This document shows positions 16,396-26,597 of a DNA stretch of 64,000 nucleotides, piece by piece (position 1 is the first letter of the stretch; each line of letters opens with the position of its first letter). Under the pieces are notes generated by a model. That model was not told the origin of the DNA, made no database searches, and was given only the letters and a program-made list of their open reading frames with translations. This stretch comes from Pseudomonadota bacterium. GTDB lineage: Bacteria > Myxococcota_A > UBA796 > GCA-2862545. The position numbers and the translations under genes were made by a program. Location: the NCBI GenBank assembly GCA_005776945.1, contig SXOB01000011.1:1-64000 (forward strand). The letters run 5' to 3'.

Positions 16396-19173
16396 GTGGC
16401 CAGCAGCAGTTTTTCTGGCGACGACGCAGGTTGGCTCGACGAGACCTGGCTCCAATGGCTCGAGGATCCAGCGTCGGTCGATCCGGCCTGGCGCGCCTTG
16501 TTTGACGGCCTCCCGCCGGAGCCCGTCAACGGCACTCGCCCAGGTGAACTTCCCCGCTTTGCACCACGGCCCCTGTTTGACCCGCAGCGCGGTCGGACCG
16601 GCGTCGACGAGGCGTCCGCGAGGCGTGCTGCGCGCGTCGTGATGCTCACGAATGCCTGGCGGGTGCGCGGGCACGGCTGGGCCGACATCGATCCGCTTGG
16701 GCAGCGCGAGCGCGCGAACTTTCCCGAGCTCGATCCCAGCTGGCACGGTCTGACCGACGCCGACCTCGACGCCGAGGTGCCGACGGCTCCACTGTTCGGG
16801 CTCCCGGCCGTGGCGACCGTGCGCGCCGTCGCGGACCATCTGCGGAAGGTCTACGGGGGCCACACGGGCGCCGAGTTCATGAACATTCTCGACCTCTCCG
16901 AGCGCCGCTGGGTCCAGGAGTGGTTCGAGACGTCCGCATCCCGCGACCCGCTGCCGCCGGCTGCCGCGAGGCGCTGGCTCCGCAAGCTGAGCGACGCCGA
17001 GAACTTCGAGCGGCTGATCCACAACCGCTTTCCGGGCACGAAGCGATTTTCGCTCGAAGGGGGCGAAAGCGTCATCCCGTTCCTCGATCGCGTCGTTGGG
17101 CTGCTCGCTGCGGCGGGCGCGCACACCGCGGTTCTCGGTTTGGCGCACCGCGGCCGTTTGAACACCCTCGTCAGCCTGATGGGCAAACCCGTGCGGGCCA
17201 TCATCGACGAGTTCCAGGACGCGGCCGGCGGGACCCAGGGCTCTGGCGACGTGAAGTACCACCTCGGCTACGCCGCCGATGTCGCGCTGCCAGGCGACCT
17301 GACCCTGCATCTGTCGCTGACGCCCAATCCTAGCCACCTCGAAGCCGTCGACCCCGTCGTCGAAGGTCGGGTGCGGGCCAGGCAGGACCGGCACGGAGAT
17401 CACGATCGGCGCGCGGTCGTTCCGATCCTCATCCATGGAGACGCGGCCATGGCGGGCCAGGGGCTCGTGATGGAGACGCTCAACCTGTCCGAGCTGGACG
17501 GCTACGCGACCGGCGGAACGATCCACGTCGTCATCAACAACCAGATCGGCTTTACGACGCCGCCCCAGGACAGCCGGTCGACGATGTACTGCACGGACAT
17601 CGCCCGGATGTTGGCCGTGCCGATTGTGCACGTCCACGGTGAGGACCCCGTGGCGCTTGCCGATGCCGCCGCGTTCGCGGTCGCCTGGCGGCAGCGATTC
17701 GGCCGGGACGTCGTCATCGACGTCGTCTGCTACCGCAAGCACGGACACAACGAGGGCGACGAGCCGTCGTTCACGCAGCCGCTCATGTACGAGCAGATCC
17801 GGCAGCGGCCGACGCCGCGGCAGGAGAGCGCTCGGCGGATCACGTCTCGCGTCCCCGAGGCCGAGGCCGACGCCATTCATCGTGACAGCCAAGCGGCCCT
17901 GGTTGCGGCCGCCGATGGCCCTCGTCCGGACCCCGCCGTGTTGGGACCCATGGGCCTCGCAAGTGTGTGGGCGCCTTGGCGCGGCGACGCTGACGTCGTG
18001 CCCGACACGGGCCTCGCGGCCGACGCGATGCGAGCGCTGCTCGATCGCGTGAACACGTTGCCCTCCGACTTCGCTCCGCACGACAAGATCAAGCGGCTGA
18101 CCGAGCAGCGACGTGAGGTGATCCGCGAAGGGGTCGCTCTGGACTGGGCGCTTGGAGAGATCGGCGCGTTCGCGTCGCTCTTGAGCGAGGGTCATCCCGT
18201 GCGGCTGTCGGGGCAGGACAGCGGTCGCGGCACCTTCAGCCACCGCCACGCGGTCGTCACCGACGTGCGGACGGGTCGCGAGTACCGTCCCCTGTCGTCG
18301 GTGGGCGGCGCGGACCTGCACGTGGTGGACAGCAGCCTCTCCGAAGCGGCCGTCATGGGCTTCGAGTTCGGCTACGCGCTCGACCGTCCCGAAGCGTTGG
18401 TGATTTGGGAGGCGCAGTTCGGCGACTTCGTCAATGGCGCACAGGTCATTCTCGACCAGTTCCTCGCGGCGTCAGAGCAGAAGTGGGGCCGTACCTGTGG
18501 TCTCGTGCTCATGTTGCCCCACGGGTACGAAGGACAGGGTCCGGAACACAGCTCTGGCCGGCTCGAGCGGTTCCTCGACATGGCAGCCGAGGGCAATTGG
18601 ACGGTGGCCAATCTGACGACGCCGGCTCAGTTGTTCCACGCGCTGCGTCGCCAGGTCAAGCGCTCCGTACGCAAGCCCCTGATCCTCATGACCCCCAAGT
18701 CGGGCCTTCGGCACCCGCGGATGGCGTCTCCGCTCTCGGATTTCGCGCTGGAAGGCCTCCGCGCCGTCCTCACCGACCCTCAGGTGCCCTCGGGCGCGCG
18801 CCGGGTGGTGCTGTGCAGCGGAAAGGTGGCCATCGACTTGTTCGATGCGCGGGCCAAGCGCTCGGATGCCAACGACGTCGCCATCGTGCGCGTCGAGGTG
18901 CTCGCGCCGTTCCCGGCCGCCGAGGTCGATGCCGCCCTTGCAGCGCACCCCGGCGCTGAGGTCGTCTGGTGCCAAGAGGAGCCCAAGAACATGGGCGCGT
19001 GGCCAAGCTTCGCGGCGCGTTGGTTCGACGGCGACCTGCCCGGCGGCCGACGCCCCCGCTATGTGGGTCGTCCGGCCGCTGCGGCGCCCGCCACCGGCTC
19101 CCACAAGCGCCACGTCGATGAGCAGGCCCAACTGCTCGGCGAAGCGCTCTCTCCTTCCACGGACAGGCCATGA
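16396..19173 (+). CDS. sucA: 2-oxoglutarate dehydrogenase E1 component
   Basis: This 925-aa protein catalyses the thiamine-diphosphate-dependent decarboxylation of 2-oxoglutarate in the TCA cycle. It has the short N-terminal E1 segment ([17 protein letters not shown]), which docks E2, then the ThDP region with [15 protein letters not shown], the [13 protein letters not shown] loop, [18 protein letters not shown] and [20 protein letters not shown], and the C-terminal transketolase-like domain. Length matches the family. The GTG at 16396 was chosen because AGGAAGG precedes it and the usual E1 start follows. An upstream ATG at 16336 would overlap the peptidase gene. sucB overlaps its stop by ATGA. 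Confidence 0.97.
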   Translation: MASSSFSGDDAGWLDETWLQWLEDPASVDPAWRALFDGLPPEPVNGTRPGELPRFAPRPLFDPQRGRTGVDEASARRAARVVMLTNAWRVRGHGWADIDPLGQRERANFPELDPSWHGLTDADLDAEVPTAPLFGLPAVATVRAVADHLRKVYGGHTGAEFMNILDLSERRWVQEWFETSASRDPLPPAAARRWLRKLSDAENFERLIHNRFPGTKRFSLEGGESVIPFLDRVVGLLAAAGAHTAVLGLAHRGRLNTLVSLMGKPVRAIIDEFQDAAGGTQGSGDVKYHLGYAADVALPGDLTLHLSLTPNPSHLEAVDPVVEGRVRARQDRHGDHDRRAVVPILIHGDAAMAGQGLVMETLNLSELDGYATGGTIHVVINNQIGFTTPPQDSRSTMYCTDIARMLAVPIVHVHGEDPVALADAAAFAVAWRQRFGRDVVIDVVCYRKHGHNEGDEPSFTQPLMYEQIRQRPTPRQESARRITSRVPEAEADAIHRDSQAALVAAADGPRPDPAVLGPMGLASVWAPWRGDADVVPDTGLAADAMRALLDRVNTLPSDFAPHDKIKRLTEQRREVIREGVALDWALGEIGAFASLLSEGHPVRLSGQDSGRGTFSHRHAVVTDVRTGREYRPLSSVGGADLHVVDSSLSEAAVMGFEFGYALDRPEALVIWEAQFGDFVNGAQVILDQFLAASEQKWGRTCGLVLMLPHGYEGQGPEHSSGRLERFLDMAAEGNWTVANLTTPAQLFHALRRQVKRSVRKPLILMTPKSGLRHPRMASPLSDFALEGLRAVLTDPQVPSGARRVVLCSGKVAIDLFDARAKRSDANDVAIVRVEVLAPFPAAEVDAALAAHPGAEVVWCQEEPKNMGAWPSFAARWFDGDLPGGRRPRYVGRPAAAAPATGSHKRHVDEQAQLLGEALSPSTDRP

Positions 19174-20327
19174 TCGACGTCGTCATCCCCCGGATCGGAG
19201 AATCGATCCAGACCGTGCTCGTGTCGCGCTGGATCAAGCGTCCCGGCGATTCGGTCGCCGAAGGGGACCCCGTTCTCGAGTTGGACTCGGACAAGGCGAG
19301 CATGGAAGTTCCCGCACCGGCCAGCGGCGTGATCAAGGAAGTCCTGGTCGCGGAAGGGGAGGAGATCGCCATTGGCGCGGTCGTCGCTCGCATCGAAGCG
19401 GGCGCGGTCGCCCGAGCCCCGGCCGGTGATGCGCCGACGCCGGCACCGGCGGACGTTCGCGCCGGCCCGGCAGCGCGCCAGAAGGCCGACACGGCCGGCG
19501 TCGCCCTGGGATCCGTCTCTGGAACGGGCCCTCGCGGACGCGTGACGTCCAAAGACGTCGATCGCGCTGCCACGTCGCCGGCCCCGGCCGCCATCGCGCC
19601 GAGTGCGCCTCTCGTCCCCGTTTCGACCGGCCTGAGTCGGCGGGTTCCGATGTCGCCGCTGCGGCGCACGATCGCGCGGCGGCTGCTCGAGGCCTCCACG
19701 CAGACGGCCATGCTCACGACGTTCAACGAAGTCGACATGAGCCGGATCATGGCGCTTCGCAAGACGTGGCAGGACAAGTTCGTCGAGCGGCATGGCGTCA
19801 AGCTCGGCTTCATGTCGTTCTTCTGCCGGGCGGTCGTCGAGGCCCTCAAGGAGTTCCCCGCGGTCAACGCGGAGATCGATGGCGACGCCATCGTTTACAA
19901 GGACTTCTACCACCTCGGCGTGGCCGTCTCTGGGCCCAAAGGGCTGGTCGTGCCCGTGTTGCGCGACGCGGATCGCCTTGGCTTCGCGGAGACCGAAAAG
20001 GGGATCGCGGCGCTGGCCGAACGGGCCCGCGCCAACAAGTTGCTCCCCGCTGATTTCGAGGGCGGCACGGTCACGATCAGCACTGGCGGCATCTTCGGGT
20101 CGATGATGTCCACGCCGATACTCAACCCGCCCCAGTCCGGCATCTGGGGGATGCACAACATCGTGGAGCGGCCCAGTGGGGTCATCGGGCAGGGGGTGCT
20201 GCGCCCGATGTTGTCCCTGGCGCTGTCCTACGACCACCGACTGATCGACGGCCGCGAAGCCGTGGGCTTCCTCGTCCGCGTGAAGGCGGCCATCGAAGAC
20301 CCCGACCGGCTCTTGCTCGAGATCTGA
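19170..20327 (+). CDS. sucB: dihydrolipoamide succinyltransferase (2-oxoglutarate dehydrogenase E2)
   Basis: This 385-aa protein transfers the succinyl group to CoA. Residues 1-77 form a lipoyl domain with the modified Lys in [14 protein letters not shown]. Residues about 100-130 hold a peripheral-subunit-binding domain ending [17 protein letters not shown]. The catalytic domain ends with [16 protein letters not shown], containing the acetyltransferase His and Asp (HxxxDG). Its ATG lies in the sucA stop (ATGA). No lipoamide dehydrogenase (E3) gene follows, so E3 must come from elsewhere, as in many bacteria. Confidence 0.97.
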   Translation: MIDVVIPRIGESIQTVLVSRWIKRPGDSVAEGDPVLELDSDKASMEVPAPASGVIKEVLVAEGEEIAIGAVVARIEAGAVARAPAGDAPTPAPADVRAGPAARQKADTAGVALGSVSGTGPRGRVTSKDVDRAATSPAPAAIAPSAPLVPVSTGLSRRVPMSPLRRTIARRLLEASTQTAMLTTFNEVDMSRIMALRKTWQDKFVERHGVKLGFMSFFCRAVVEALKEFPAVNAEIDGDAIVYKDFYHLGVAVSGPKGLVVPVLRDADRLGFAETEKGIAALAERARANKLLPADFEGGTVTISTGGIFGSMMSTPILNPPQSGIWGMHNIVERPSGVIGQGVLRPMLSLALSYDHRLIDGREAVGFLVRVKAAIEDPDRLLLEI

Positions 20328-20674
20328 GTCCTGGGAGCCTGCTCGCAGGCTGCAGCAAAGCGCCGTCCAGCTGAGCCCGCGGGGGCATCCCGCCCCGCGG
20401 CGTCACGGGGCACGCCGGCGAGCGTTTCGCCCTTTTGCAGCAGCCTGCTGGGATCGGCCGTTTGAGCGTCTACGTGTGGAACCAGTGACGGTGTCTTGAT
20501 GTCCCGGGAATGGGGGGGTGTGACCCTGCACCCTCACAATCGGGTTCCTGCTACCCATCCTTGCAACGGAGCGCTGGACGAACGGGCCTCCGTTCGGGTA
20601 CAACGCGATGCCGGACGGCTGTCCGGAAGTTGCGACCGGTGGGTTCCCCCCCGGACCCGACCCAATGAGAGGTA
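20328..20674. other. 347-bp intergenic region with several hairpins
   Basis: No credible gene is seen here. Directly after sucB lies a 6-bp hairpin GCCTGC-TC-GCAGGC (20337-20350) without a U-tract, possibly a terminator. A perfect 8-bp stem CCGCGGGG/CCCCGCGG occupies 20377-20400. Closer to the OmpA gene two small hairpins follow each other: CGAACG-6-CGTTCG at 20579-20596 and CCGGAC-4-GTCCGG at 20611-20626. They may lie in its 5' leader. A weak ribosome binding site (GAGAGGTA) precedes the GTG at 20675. Confidence 0.6.
20337..20447. repeat. imperfect inverted repeat, REP/MITE-like
   Basis: CAGGCTGCAGCAAAG (20346-20360) and CTTTTGCAGCAGCCTG (20432-20447) are imperfect inverted copies flanking about 70 bases that include the 8-bp GC hairpin. 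The same half-site, GCAGGCTGCAGAAGCCTGC, forms a hairpin at 26579-26597. The arrangement resembles dispersed intergenic palindromic elements. It contains no coding sequence. Confidence 0.5.
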
Positions 20675-22282
20675 GTGGTGCTCCTGACCCAATTGCGGAC
20701 GACGGCCCGACCCGGGGCCTTGATCGGGTGGCTTTCGGCGCTCCTTTTGCTGCCTTCGGCAGCATCGGCACAGGGCGTTTCGGCGGACGTGGAATTCATC
20801 CGGCCGACGTTCGGCTACGGGAGCTTCCAAGGCGTCGCCGTTCCGTTGACGAAGGAGCCGCTGGCCTTCCGCTACGGCGCGCTTGTCCAATACGAGCTCA
20901 ACCCCGTCACCCTGTACAATGCGTTGACGGAGTCCGAGACCGGCTCGGTCGTCACGAATCGGGGGAACTTCAACCTCGGCGCCAGCATCGATCTGTCGCG
21001 CCGGGTGACGCTCAACCTCGTCCTTCCCGGCGCGCTGAACTGGGGCGCCGAGATCCCCGAGTTCGAGGCCGACGGGTTTGGGCTCTCGGACATCGGCGTG
21101 GGCGGTCAGGCCATTCTGATCAAGATGCCAAGCGACCGGTTCAACCTCGGGTTGCGCGCCGGACTGCTGCTCCCCACGGGCCGCGGCGATGCCTACATGT
21201 CCGAGTCGGGTCTTCGTACGTCGTCGGGGCTGCTCGCCATGGTCCAATTCGGACCGTTGCGCGTCGCGACGGACGCGGGCGTCATGACCCGCAAGCTGAT
21301 CGAGACGGACGAGGACTTCAACCTCTCGCACGAGTTCCAGTGGAACAACGGCGTCCGCGTTGGCTTGCCCGCCGCGACCCGGACGGCGATCACGGCCCAG
21401 CTCATGAGCCGCAACGTGTTGTCCGAGTTCCTCAAGGGCGGTGCCGAGAACGCGCTCGAAGTTGTCGGCGGGGTCCAGGTGATGCCAAGTGAGGCCGTCA
21501 CCATCGACGTCGGTGCCGGCCGAGGCCTCACTGAGGGCTACGGTACCACCGACCTCCGCATCCTGAGCGCGGTCACCATTCAGCACGTGACGAAGCCGCC
21601 GCCGCCCAAGCCGATCATCGTGGAGACGACGCCGCCGCCTCCGCCCCCGCCGCCTCCGCCGCCGGTCGAGGACATCCCGGACGAGCCGCCGGTCTTCGAA
21701 GAAGGCCAGCTGGCGATGATCGTGTTCGATCAAATCGTCATCAAGGACATGCTCGAGTTCGTCGTCGATACGAACATCCTCAAGGACTACTCGCGGCCTA
21801 CTCTGCAGGCCGTTGCGGACATCCTGAACCAGGACGCGCGCATCGGCCACCTCGTCGTCGAGGGCCACGCATCACAGGAAGGCAGCTTCGAGCACAACTA
21901 CGAACTTGCCGAAAGCCGGGCTCGCCGCGTTTGGGAAGAGATGACGCTCATGGGCGTCCATCCCAGCCGCATGAGCTACCGCGGCCTTGGCGAGGTGGTG
22001 CCCATCAAGGAAGGCGAGGACGAGGAGACGCTGCAGCTCAACCGCCGCGTCGAGTTCCACATCGTTCGCCAGTTCGAGGCGATCGAGGACATGCCCGACT
22101 ACCCGAGGTCGGTGCGCCTGCCTTGGAATGGCGACGTCGTCGCTGTCATCCAGCCGAAAAAGCCCGAACCTCCGAAGGAAGAGAAGCCGGAAGAGGAGAA
22201 GGACGAGTTCGACGAGTTCGAAGTGGCGCCTACCGGCGAGGAAAAGCCTCCCGCCGGCGAGCCCACGGAAGCGCCCAAGTAG
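20675..22282 (+). CDS. OmpA-family outer-membrane protein with N-terminal barrel domain
   Basis: This 535-aa protein starts with GTG and has a Sec signal (IGWLSALLLLPSAASAQG, cleavage near residue 32). Residues about 35-305 look like a beta-barrel with alternating strands (SIDLSRRVTLNLVLP, FNLGLRAGLLLPTGRG). A Pro-rich linker with eleven consecutive prolines follows. An OmpA peptidoglycan-binding domain then reads VVDTNILKDYSRPTLQ, HLVVEGHASQEGSFEHNYEL, ESRARRVWEEM and MSYRGLGEVVPI. The last 70 residues are acidic and Lys/Pro-rich. It should tie the outer membrane to peptidoglycan. It starts an operon with two TSP3 proteins, whose surface attachment it may support (inference). Confidence 0.88.
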   Translation: MVLLTQLRTTARPGALIGWLSALLLLPSAASAQGVSADVEFIRPTFGYGSFQGVAVPLTKEPLAFRYGALVQYELNPVTLYNALTESETGSVVTNRGNFNLGASIDLSRRVTLNLVLPGALNWGAEIPEFEADGFGLSDIGVGGQAILIKMPSDRFNLGLRAGLLLPTGRGDAYMSESGLRTSSGLLAMVQFGPLRVATDAGVMTRKLIETDEDFNLSHEFQWNNGVRVGLPAATRTAITAQLMSRNVLSEFLKGGAENALEVVGGVQVMPSEAVTIDVGAGRGLTEGYGTTDLRILSAVTIQHVTKPPPPKPIIVETTPPPPPPPPPPPVEDIPDEPPVFEEGQLAMIVFDQIVIKDMLEFVVDTNILKDYSRPTLQAVADILNQDARIGHLVVEGHASQEGSFEHNYELAESRARRVWEEMTLMGVHPSRMSYRGLGEVVPIKEGEDEETLQLNRRVEFHIVRQFEAIEDMPDYPRSVRLPWNGDVVAVIQPKKPEPPKEEKPEEEKDEFDEFEVAPTGEEKPPAGEPTEAPK

Positions 22283-22291
22283 GAGGACGAG

Positions 22292-24364
22292 ATGTCGTCG
22301 TTGCGCATTGGCATGGGTCTGGCGTTCCTTGCTGCGGCTCCCGCAGCACAGGCCCAGTCCGTGGGCATCTACGGCGCCGTTTCAAATCCGGCGTTCAACC
22401 TGGATGTGCGCGACGCCATGTTGTGCACCCAGGAGTTCACCGAGGTCCAATACTACGACGTCTCCACGTTCACGCCAGACATCAACCACATCCAGAACTT
22501 CCACTCGGTGTTGGTCTACGCTGACAAGCCGTTCGCGGACCCCGTCGCGTTTGGGGACGTGCTCGCCCAGTACATCGAAGAGGGGGGCGGCGTTGTGTTC
22601 GCCGCGGGTACCTTCGGACACCTGCACCCGATTCAAGGGCGCGTGGTCACCGACGGCATGATGCCCGTCAATCCGGGCACGCTCGTGGCTCCGGGCGGCA
22701 ACCTCGGCATCGTCATCCCGATCGAGAATCAGTGGCTTCCTGGCCAGGTCGCTGGCCACCAGTTGGTGTACGGAGCCGATTTCGTGGACCTCGGCGTGGG
22801 CAGCGTTCACGTCGATGGTGCGTCGCCGGTCGCCGGGGCCGAGTCCGTCGCGACGTGGACGAACGGCCAGGAAGGCATCGTGGCCTACGAGCCTGGCGAC
22901 AGCTCGTGGGGCGGCGTCGTGGCAGCGAACCTGTTCCCGCCGTCGTCAGTCGTGTACCCCAATGGCTGGGTTGCAGGGGCCGACCGCATCCTTTCGCAGA
23001 GCCTTCTGTGGACCCACGGCGCTTTCAAGCCGTCTGGCACCTGCGAGAACACGTACGTCACGCAGGACATCAACTGCAACGGCATCGACCTGAGCGAAGA
23101 GTACACGGTCGACGTCAACGACCCGCTGTGCGCCGCGAACCTCGATCCGGCCACGGGCCTGCCGTACGACAGCGTCGACTACTACTACAACTACTATGAG
23201 TTCGGTTGTACCTACTTTGTCGGCGATCAAGACGTCGACGGCGACTTGTTGGTTGGTTTCGACCCGCTGGCGATGCTCGGGATGGTCTCCATCCTGACGC
23301 CCGACGGCAATCCGGCGTCTACCGCCGTGCTGAAGTGCGACAACTGTCTCTACAGCTACAACCCGGACCAGTTCGACATCGATTGCGACGACGTCGGCGA
23401 CCTCTGTGACAACTGCGTGTACGTCCCGAACGACCAGCAGAACAACGACGGTGACTGCTGGGGCGACGCTTGCGACAACTGCTGGTTGGTGGACAACATA
23501 GACCAGTCCGACCTCGACTTCGATGGCGTCGGCGATGCGTGCGACACTTGCATCTTCACGTTCGACCCGAATCAGTCTGACGCCGACCAGGACTTCTTCG
23601 GCGACGCGTGCGACAACTGTCCAGGCGTAGCGAACTCTGGGCAAGGCGACTCGGACTTCGACGGGGTCGGCGACTTCTGCGACAATTGCACGCTTGCGGT
23701 CAATCCGGCCCAAGACGACGCCGACCTCGATGGCATCGGCGACACCTGCGACGTGTGCCCCTACGATGCGGGTATCGACCAGTCGGACAGCGATGGTGAC
23801 GGGGTCGGCGACCTGTGCGACAATTGCCCGACCATCGAAAACGCCGACCAGGAAGATGGGGACCTCGACGAGGTAGGCAACCCCTGCGACAACTGCGTCA
23901 ACAACTACAACGCCGATCAGCGCGATTCGGACCAGGACTTCTGGGGCGACACCTGCGACGTCTGTCCGATCGACCCGGATCCCGACCAGGAAGACGCCGA
24001 CAGCGACCGCGCCGGTGACGTCTGCGACAACTGCCCGGATGAGACGAACGTCGACCAGGCCGACCTCGACGTCGACGGCTGGGGGGACGCCTGCGACACC
24101 TGCGTGCAAGAGGCGGATCCGGACAACCTGGATCAGGACTTCGACACGGTCGGCGATGTTTGCGACAACTGCCCCGGGATGGCGAATGTCGACCAGGCCG
24201 ACGAAGACGTCGACGGCAAGGGCGACGCCTGCGACATCTTCGCGATTCGCGGCGGTGGCGGAAAGTACTCTGAGCGAACGGGCTGCGACACCGGTGGCGC
24301 TTCCGGCCTGCTCGGGTTGGCGCTCGGGATGCTTGCGCTCCGGCGTCGCCGGGTGGAGGCGTGA
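22292..24364 (+). CDS. thrombospondin-type-3 repeat protein with MYXO-CTERM-like tail (copy A)
   Basis: This 690-aa secreted protein has signal MSSLRIGMGLAFLAAAPAAQ cleaved near AQA-QS. An alpha/beta domain (about residues 23-245) contains HSVLVYADKPFADP and EEGGGVVFAAGTFG, resembling a ThuA/glutamine-amidotransferase-type fold without an obvious catalytic Cys. From about residue 345 to 650 run some thirteen calcium-binding TSP3-type repeats of the form DNC-x(n)-DQ-x-D-x-D-x-D-GDxCD. The end SERTGCDTGG, a hydrophobic run and RRRR match a MYXO-CTERM tail. The ATG follows AGGAGGACGAG. It is likely a calcium-stiffened surface protein. It overlaps copy B by one base (TGATG). Confidence 0.88.
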   Translation: MSSLRIGMGLAFLAAAPAAQAQSVGIYGAVSNPAFNLDVRDAMLCTQEFTEVQYYDVSTFTPDINHIQNFHSVLVYADKPFADPVAFGDVLAQYIEEGGGVVFAAGTFGHLHPIQGRVVTDGMMPVNPGTLVAPGGNLGIVIPIENQWLPGQVAGHQLVYGADFVDLGVGSVHVDGASPVAGAESVATWTNGQEGIVAYEPGDSSWGGVVAANLFPPSSVVYPNGWVAGADRILSQSLLWTHGAFKPSGTCENTYVTQDINCNGIDLSEEYTVDVNDPLCAANLDPATGLPYDSVDYYYNYYEFGCTYFVGDQDVDGDLLVGFDPLAMLGMVSILTPDGNPASTAVLKCDNCLYSYNPDQFDIDCDDVGDLCDNCVYVPNDQQNNDGDCWGDACDNCWLVDNIDQSDLDFDGVGDACDTCIFTFDPNQSDADQDFFGDACDNCPGVANSGQGDSDFDGVGDFCDNCTLAVNPAQDDADLDGIGDTCDVCPYDAGIDQSDSDGDGVGDLCDNCPTIENADQEDGDLDEVGNPCDNCVNNYNADQRDSDQDFWGDTCDVCPIDPDPDQEDADSDRAGDVCDNCPDETNVDQADLDVDGWGDACDTCVQEADPDNLDQDFDTVGDVCDNCPGMANVDQADEDVDGKGDACDIFAIRGGGGKYSERTGCDTGGASGLLGLALGMLALRRRRVEA
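23326..24240 (+). repeat. TSP3 coding repeats of copy A
   Basis: These are degenerate repeats of roughly 66-80 bases built around TGCGACAACTGC and GGCGACGCCTGCGAC. Each encodes an Asp-rich calcium-binding TSP3 unit. They are protein-level repeats, not a CRISPR, because the intervening sequence is itself coding and periodic. Confidence 0.85.
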
Positions 24365-26496
24365 TGCGCACCATGTTCATTGCGGCCCTCGGACTCGCCA
24401 CGTCGGCGCCGGCCTACGCCCAAACCCTTCGGGCGGCGGTCCTTGGGTCCCCCACGGTTCCAGAGTGGAATGAGGACGTCCGCGACGCGATCAGCTGCTC
24501 GCAGCTGTTCGCGCGCATCGACACGTTCGACATCACCACGGAAATCCCGACGCTCCTGGATCTCGACACATACGACGTGTTGTTGGTCTACACGGAGAAC
24601 GCGCCGGCCGAAGGCGTCGCCCTTGGCGACATCCTCGCCGAGTTCATCGAAAGCGGTCGCGGCGTGGTGTTTGCTGGCGCCTCGTTCTCGTCGGCGAAGG
24701 GCATCGGCGGGCGCATCGTCAGCCAGAACTACATGCCGGTCACCTACGGCGTCTGGGGGTCCCCGGGTGGGAGCCTTGGCATGACCGTCCTCGAGCCCTA
24801 CGCGTACACCCCCGGGCCCAAGGAAGACGGCTCGCCGGGTCCAATCAAGGGGCACGAAGCCATCTACGGCGTGAACTTCGTGGACGCGGGAAACGCGAGC
24901 CTCCAAGTCGCGGATTCCGATGTGATTCCGCCGGCCCTCCGCATCGCGGACTGGGACAACGGCGAGTTCGCCGTCGTCGTCATTGAGCCGCCGTCGGCCG
25001 CTTATGGCCGCGTGGCCGTCGTCAACCTCTACCCGCCGTCGAGTGTGTCGGATGCCGACTTCTGGGTGGCCGGGACGGACGGCGACTACATGTTGGCCTC
25101 GGCGATGGGGTGGGCGGCGCGCCTGACGAAGACGGGCGCCTGTGAGAACCTCAGCCTGACGCAGGACTACAACTGCAATGGCATCGACGTCTCGTTGGAG
25201 AAGTCGATCGACAACAGCTCCGACGAGTGCCAGGGCAACGTCAACCCGGAGACGGGCTTCCCGTATTCGAACAACGATTACTACTGGGACTACTACCGTT
25301 TCGAGTGCCAGTACCTGACGGACACTGCCCAATACGACGTTGACGGCGATCAGCTCGGCGCCGGAACCATCGTGCGCAGCTTCGACGGAAGCCCATTTTA
25401 TTCTGAGACGGTGTCGCTGGAGTGCGACAACTGCGGCGACGACTACAACCCGACCCAAGAAGACATCGACTGCGACGGCATCGGCGACCTGTGTGACACG
25501 TGCGTGTGGATCGAAGATCCGATGCAGCAGAACAGCGACGGCGACTGCTTCGGCGACTTCTGCGACAACTGCATCATCGTCGCCAACCCCGATCAGTACG
25601 ATGACGACTTGGACGGCGAAGGCAATGAGTGCGACAATTGCCCGACCGTGGTCAACCCTGGGTACCCAGTTGGCTACGGATTCCAACTCGACTCCGACGG
25701 CGATGGGGCGGGCGATGAGTGCGACAACTGTGCCGGCGTCTACAACCCGTCCCAGTTGGACGAGGACGAAGACGGGCTTGGCGACGACTGCGACAACTGC
25801 CCCGACATCGCCAACCAGCAGCTGAACGCCGACGGCGAGCAGTTCGACATCGACCAGGACGGCTGGGGCGATGCGTGCGACAACTGCCCCATCGAGCCCT
25901 CCCCGGACATCGCCGACCAAGACGGCGACGGGTACGGCGACCCCTGCGACGTCTGCCCGACGATCCCAGACTACGACCAGGACGACAAGGACCTCGACGG
26001 GCTTGGCGACGCCTGCGACAACTGTCGTGAGTACGGCAACCCGGTCCAAGAAGACCTCGACGGCGATTTTGTCGGCGACGTCTGCGACAACTGCCCCGAG
26101 GGCGCGAATACGGGCCAATCCGACAACGACGCCGACGGGTTCGGCGACGTCTGCGACAACTGCCCGTCCTCCTACAACGACCAGTTCGACCTCGACGACG
26201 ACGGCTTTGGCGACCAATGCGATCGCTGCCCGCGCCTCGGCTTCTTGGAAGAAGACGACGTGATCGTCGCCGACTCGAACTTCGACAGCGACTTGGACTC
26301 GGTCGGCGACCTCTGCGACAACTGCCCGTACCTGCCCAACGTCGACCAGGTCGACGCCGACGACGACGGCCTCGGCGATGTCTGCGACCTGCTTGCCCTG
26401 CGCGGCGGTGGCCGCGTCTCAAGCGGGTGCGACACCGCCCCGTCGACCGGCTGGCTCGCCCTGGTCGGCCTGCTCGCCCTTCGCAGGCGGCGCTGA
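24364..26496 (+). CDS. thrombospondin-type-3 repeat protein with MYXO-CTERM-like tail (copy B)
   Basis: This 710-aa paralogue of the preceding protein shares its order of parts. It has signal MRTMFIAALGLATSAPAYAQ and an N-terminal alpha/beta domain (DTYDVLLVYTENAPAE, ESGRGVVFAGASF). Then come a shared central segment (CENLSLTQDYNCNGID against CENTYVTQDINCNGID in copy A), TSP3 repeats from about residue 355 to 675, and the tail SGCDTAPSTGWLALVGLLAL-RRRR. The ATG at 24364 overlaps the previous TGA; a GTG one codon earlier is possible. Tandem duplication followed by divergence explains the pair. Function is probably structural or adhesive and calcium dependent (inference). Confidence 0.88.
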   Translation: MRTMFIAALGLATSAPAYAQTLRAAVLGSPTVPEWNEDVRDAISCSQLFARIDTFDITTEIPTLLDLDTYDVLLVYTENAPAEGVALGDILAEFIESGRGVVFAGASFSSAKGIGGRIVSQNYMPVTYGVWGSPGGSLGMTVLEPYAYTPGPKEDGSPGPIKGHEAIYGVNFVDAGNASLQVADSDVIPPALRIADWDNGEFAVVVIEPPSAAYGRVAVVNLYPPSSVSDADFWVAGTDGDYMLASAMGWAARLTKTGACENLSLTQDYNCNGIDVSLEKSIDNSSDECQGNVNPETGFPYSNNDYYWDYYRFECQYLTDTAQYDVDGDQLGAGTIVRSFDGSPFYSETVSLECDNCGDDYNPTQEDIDCDGIGDLCDTCVWIEDPMQQNSDGDCFGDFCDNCIIVANPDQYDDDLDGEGNECDNCPTVVNPGYPVGYGFQLDSDGDGAGDECDNCAGVYNPSQLDEDEDGLGDDCDNCPDIANQQLNADGEQFDIDQDGWGDACDNCPIEPSPDIADQDGDGYGDPCDVCPTIPDYDQDDKDLDGLGDACDNCREYGNPVQEDLDGDFVGDVCDNCPEGANTGQSDNDADGFGDVCDNCPSSYNDQFDLDDDGFGDQCDRCPRLGFLEEDDVIVADSNFDSDLDSVGDLCDNCPYLPNVDQVDADDDGLGDVCDLLALRGGGRVSSGCDTAPSTGWLALVGLLALRRRR
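25420..26388 (+). repeat. TSP3 coding repeats of copy B
   Basis: This is a second block of about a dozen degenerate Asp/Cys-rich repeats with the same core (GACAACTGCCC and GGCGAC-x-TGCGAC) as in copy A. Several units are longer, with inserts such as the one near 25660-25700. Confidence 0.85.
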
Positions 26497-26578
26497 GGTC
26501 GCGCGCTCGGCCCCGGGGGGCTGAGCGCGGCTGAATCGTACGGCGGACGAACCGGCCAGGTCCTGGCAGCGGGCCCTG

Positions 26579-26597
26579 GCAGGCTGCAGAAGCCTGC
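26579..26597. repeat. hairpin sharing the 20346 repeat half-site
   Basis: GCAGGCT-gcaga-AGCCTGC forms a 7-bp stem with a 5-base loop. It abuts the stop codon of the minus-strand lipoprotein gene and faces the end of TSP3 copy B. It may end transcription from both sides, although no U-tract follows. The sequence recurs in part at 20346-20447. Confidence 0.5.

Noticed and set aside
16135-18321. 728-aa open frame opposite sucA
   Set aside because: It is Arg/His-rich without domains. It is the shadow of a conserved enzyme in a GC-rich genome.
24133-26217. 694-aa open frame on the minus strand opposite the TSP3 repeats (and 387 aa at 22946-24109)
   Set aside because: It is Val/Ala/Asp-rich mirror sequence created by the GAC/GTC codon bias of the TSP3 repeats. 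The plus strand has a clear protein family.
23326-26388. periodic repeats that could look like a CRISPR array
   Set aside because: Units vary in length and sequence, are in frame, and encode TSP3 calcium-binding repeats. No leader or cas gene is near.
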